Source: JANSWP01 sp041941305 (GTDB lineage: Bacteria; Bacteroidota; Bacteroidia; Chitinophagales; Saprospiraceae). Taken from it: 64,000 nucleotides of DNA. The position numbers were made by a program, and so were the translations under genes. Below the pieces are notes generated by a model. The model had not been told where the DNA came from and searched no databases. It saw only the letters and a list, made by a program, of their open reading frames with translations. The DNA lies in NCBI GenBank assembly GCA_041941305.1, contig JBGTQJ010000009.1, forward strand, positions 1 to 64,000, in the 5' to 3' direction. Within the stretch, counting starts at the first letter, position 1. The number at the start of each line of letters is the position of its first letter. Of this stretch, positions 62,136-64,000 are shown piece after piece.

Positions 62136-62792
62136 ATGAACACGAAATTTGTTGTTTTTGCTTTTTTCTCATTGAGCATCTTATTTCAAAGCTGCATTCC
62201 CTCTCTACATCCACTTTATACAGAAGATAAGTTGGTTCTAATTGAGGACTTATTAGGTATTTGGACTGCAGATACTTTAGATGTGGAGGATAAAAAAATG
62301 AAAATCACCATTAATAATGATGATGGCCCTCATTCTGAGACTTGGTCTTTTGAAAAAGGAAGTAATAAGAATTATAAATTAATTCATTCTGATACGAAGG
62401 GGAAAGCGGCCAGATTTAACGTGCATGTTGTAAAATTAGGAGTGCACTATTTTTTGGACTTTTACCGGGCTGATCCTGAAAAAAGTGATTTTGAAAAACA
62501 CAATATTTCCTTTGATCCAGACAGGTTAAATGATTTGGAGACCTTTCATTTGTTTCCGGTACACACATTTGCCAAATTGGAAATTACAGATGAACATTTG
62601 AAAATCAGTATGTTTGACTACGAATTTGTTGAAAAACTATTTAAAGAGAAACGAATCAGAATCAAACATGAAAATGTGGACGATCATATTGTCTTGACTG
62701 CCCAACCCGAGGAATTGCAACAATTTTTGAGTAAATATGCAGATGAAGCAGAGGCATTTATGGATCCTACTACTTTGAAAAGGAAATTCTAA
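62136..62792 (+). CDS. Hypothetical lipoprotein
   Basis: The N-terminus is a lipoprotein signal with lipobox (FSLSILFQSCIPSLHPLY, Cys near residue 21). The mature part is a 195-residue beta-rich region (LLGIWTADTLDVEDKKMKITINND, FHLFPVHTFAKLEITDEHLKISMFDYEFVEKLFKEKRIRIKHE). It resembles lipocalin-like DUF lipoproteins but no family is assigned with confidence. It is followed by a LytS-type kinase gene, which starts 40 bases after its stop on the same strand. Confidence 0.82.
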   Translation: MNTKFVVFAFFSLSILFQSCIPSLHPLYTEDKLVLIEDLLGIWTADTLDVEDKKMKITINNDDGPHSETWSFEKGSNKNYKLIHSDTKGKAARFNVHVVKLGVHYFLDFYRADPEKSDFEKHNISFDPDRLNDLETFHLFPVHTFAKLEITDEHLKISMFDYEFVEKLFKEKRIRIKHENVDDHIVLTAQPEELQQFLSKYADEAEAFMDPTTLKRKF

Positions 62793-62831
62793 ATAATAAG
62801 GTCATTACTGATTCTAAAAAATTAGAATTGA

Positions 62832-63914
62832 ATGCAAGTCAAAATGTTTAAAAAAATAGCCCAGCATGGTATGTTTCAACACTTATTATTTTGGGCTATT
62901 TCTTTTTATCTGTTACTGCGATTCTTCTCCAAAGAATACGGAGATACCTTCTCAAATATTAATTTGATTTATACTGGACTGTTTCATATCTCTCTCTTTG
63001 TAACGGTTTATCCGAACCTTCTTTTCTTGATACCAAATATTCTCCAAAAAGGTAAGATTGTAATTTTTGCCATATTTTTTACAGGAACTTTTCTTTTGGG
63101 AATATATGTCAACCTCCTCACATTCAATCATTTGAGTGAATGGCTTTTCCCAGATTATTATTTCATTTCATTTTATGAGGTAAAGGATATTGCCCAGTTT
63201 ATGCTCATCTATTTGGTTTTGACAACCCTGCTCAAATTATCCAAAGGCTGGTTCCAATTAATTGAAAACAACCAAAAGCTAAGTTTACTGGAAAGAGAAA
63301 AACTAAACGCAGAATTAAGTGCTTTAAAATCTCAGATAAATCCTCACTTCTTGTTTAATAGCTTAAATAATTTATACGCTCTTGCTTTAGATAAGGATGA
63401 AAAAACGGCACCTTTGATTTTGAAGTTGTCTAAAGGCTTGCGCTATATGCTCTATGAATCCAATGAACATTTTGTACCATTAGAAAATGAAATTGAATAC
63501 CTGGAAAATTACCTGGAATTACAAAAGCTAAGAAGCAACCAAAAAGTAAAGATTGATTTTTTTGTAGAAGGAGAAGTAGAAGGTAAACAAATTGCTCCCA
63601 TGCTTTTCATACCATTTGTGGAAAACGGCTTTAAACATGGAGTAAAAGGGGAAATAGATAATGCATTTATAAAAATACAATTACAAGCGACTGACAATCA
63701 ATTGGTTTTTAAATCTGAAAACAACAAAGGTCAGGTGGATGAAGTCGAACCGGAAAAATATCGGGGTATCGGTTTGTCAAATGTAAAAAGGAGATTGGAA
63801 CTATTGTATCCTGAAAGGTATAAATTAAATATCCTCGATGGTATTGATACTTTTTCGGTAGAATTAATTATTCGCCTGCAAAAACAACCTAAAAATGCGC
63901 TGCTTAATAGTTGA
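62832..63914 (+). CDS. LytS/YehU-type sensor histidine kinase
   Basis: Four transmembrane helices occupy about residues 10-140 (HLLFWAISFYLLLRFF, LIYTGLFHISLFVTVYPNLLFLIPN, VIFAIFFTGTFLLGIYVNLL, AQFMLIYLVLTTLLKL). The His_kinase domain (PF06580) follows with the phosphoacceptor in SQINPHFLFNSLNNLYAL, and an ATPase N-box variant in LFIPFVENGFKHGV and YRGIGLSNVKRRLELLYP. It is a membrane sensor that would phosphorylate the LytTR-type regulator whose gene overlaps its 3' end by 20 bases. Confidence 0.92.
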   Translation: MQVKMFKKIAQHGMFQHLLFWAISFYLLLRFFSKEYGDTFSNINLIYTGLFHISLFVTVYPNLLFLIPNILQKGKIVIFAIFFTGTFLLGIYVNLLTFNHLSEWLFPDYYFISFYEVKDIAQFMLIYLVLTTLLKLSKGWFQLIENNQKLSLLEREKLNAELSALKSQINPHFLFNSLNNLYALALDKDEKTAPLILKLSKGLRYMLYESNEHFVPLENEIEYLENYLELQKLRSNQKVKIDFFVEGEVEGKQIAPMLFIPFVENGFKHGVKGEIDNAFIKIQLQATDNQLVFKSENNKGQVDEVEPEKYRGIGLSNVKRRLELLYPERYKLNILDGIDTFSVELIIRLQKQPKNALLNS

Positions 63915-64000
63915 TGATGAACCACTTTCTATTCGAATCATTGAAAAGTATATCGCTGAAATGCCAAATTTACAATTGGTTGCGACTGCCAATAATGCAT
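63895..64000 (+). CDS. Response regulator of the LytS pair (truncated by the window)
   Basis: A start at 63895 overlaps the kinase gene by 20 bases. The visible N-terminus reads MRCLIVDDEPLSIRIIEKYI, the receiver domain beginning with the acidic pair VDDE that binds Mg2+. The gene runs off the window at 64000. A C-terminal LytTR DNA-binding domain is expected from the pairing with a LytS-type kinase but is not visible here. Confidence 0.85.
   Translation, partial: MRCLIVDDEPLSIRIIEKYIAEMPNLQLVATANNA

Noticed and set aside
61967..62230. 87-codon plus-strand frame after the TM2 gene
   Set aside because: It covers a stem-loop and overlaps the lipoprotein gene in another frame.

Overview
The window is a stretch of Bacteroidota chromosome with low GC. 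Supporting evidence: one type A and one type B (CHU_C, gliding-motility-associated) type IX secretion sorting domain; PF13568-type outer-membrane barrels; DUF5683 beside parB; a DUF1573-yajC-YbbR block; an S46 dipeptidyl-peptidase; a LytS/LytTR pair; and TAnnTTTG -7 boxes ahead of several genes. A Saprospiria/Lewinella-like organism fits best, but that is inference. No rRNA, tRNA, CRISPR array, prophage or intact insertion sequence was found.

Layout. 0.1-7.5 kb: accessory envelope and sensory genes, including a frameshifted LamG/FG-GAP protein and a beta-propeller joined directly to an AraC DNA-binding end. 7.6-11.5 kb: parB, threonine aldolase, the tRNA hydroxylase miaE, a four-helix-bundle gene between short-unit repeat arrays, and a conserved hypothetical gene. 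11.7-17.1 kb: M20D amidohydrolase, two barrel proteins, a membrane-anchored HtrA protease and a convergent cytoplasmic trypsin-like protease carrying a zinc ribbon. 17.2-19.4 kb: phenylacetyl-CoA epoxidase paaABC behind a palindrome-containing promoter. 19.4-25.4 kb: secreted M20 and M28 peptidases, a nicotinamidase-like protein lacking key catalytic residues, miaA and a glucosaminidase. 25.5-31 kb: cupin, TolC, MacB-type permease and HlyD adaptor, then DUF3467. 31-35.5 kb: methyltransferase, a small membrane protein, an esterase and a YbaK-like protein. 35.5-42.2 kb: uvrA, S46 peptidase and an S24/LexA-type repressor. 42.4-47.7 kb: a TonB_C/TPR protein, an S37-type peptidase, YbbR, yajC, DUF1573 and aroK. 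48-53.4 kb: a glycosyltransferase fragment, a 1082-residue Clp-type ATPase whose C-terminus resembles the front half of a peptide chain release factor, and a transaldolase/F6P aldolase. 53.5-64 kb: T9SS cargo proteins, rlmI, a C1-like pseudopeptidase, a TM2/TPR/SHOCT protein, a lipoprotein and a LytS/LytTR two-component pair cut by the window edge.

Three themes stand out. (1) The Clp-release-factor fusion at 49337-52585 is the best candidate for an undescribed system: the C-terminal region matches the helical and PCRF parts of RF2 but lacks the GGQ domain, and the first AAA module has lost its Walker B acids. (2) Many intergenic gaps hold hairpins or 8-bp-unit arrays that start within a few bases of a stop codon. 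Each has a different sequence, so they look like a structural rather than a sequence-conserved element. (3) Several proteins keep a catalytic fold but lack catalytic residues (nicotinamidase-like, C1-like). Peptide use is a strong functional theme: M20, M20D, M28, S46, S37, S1C and C1 homologues are all present.
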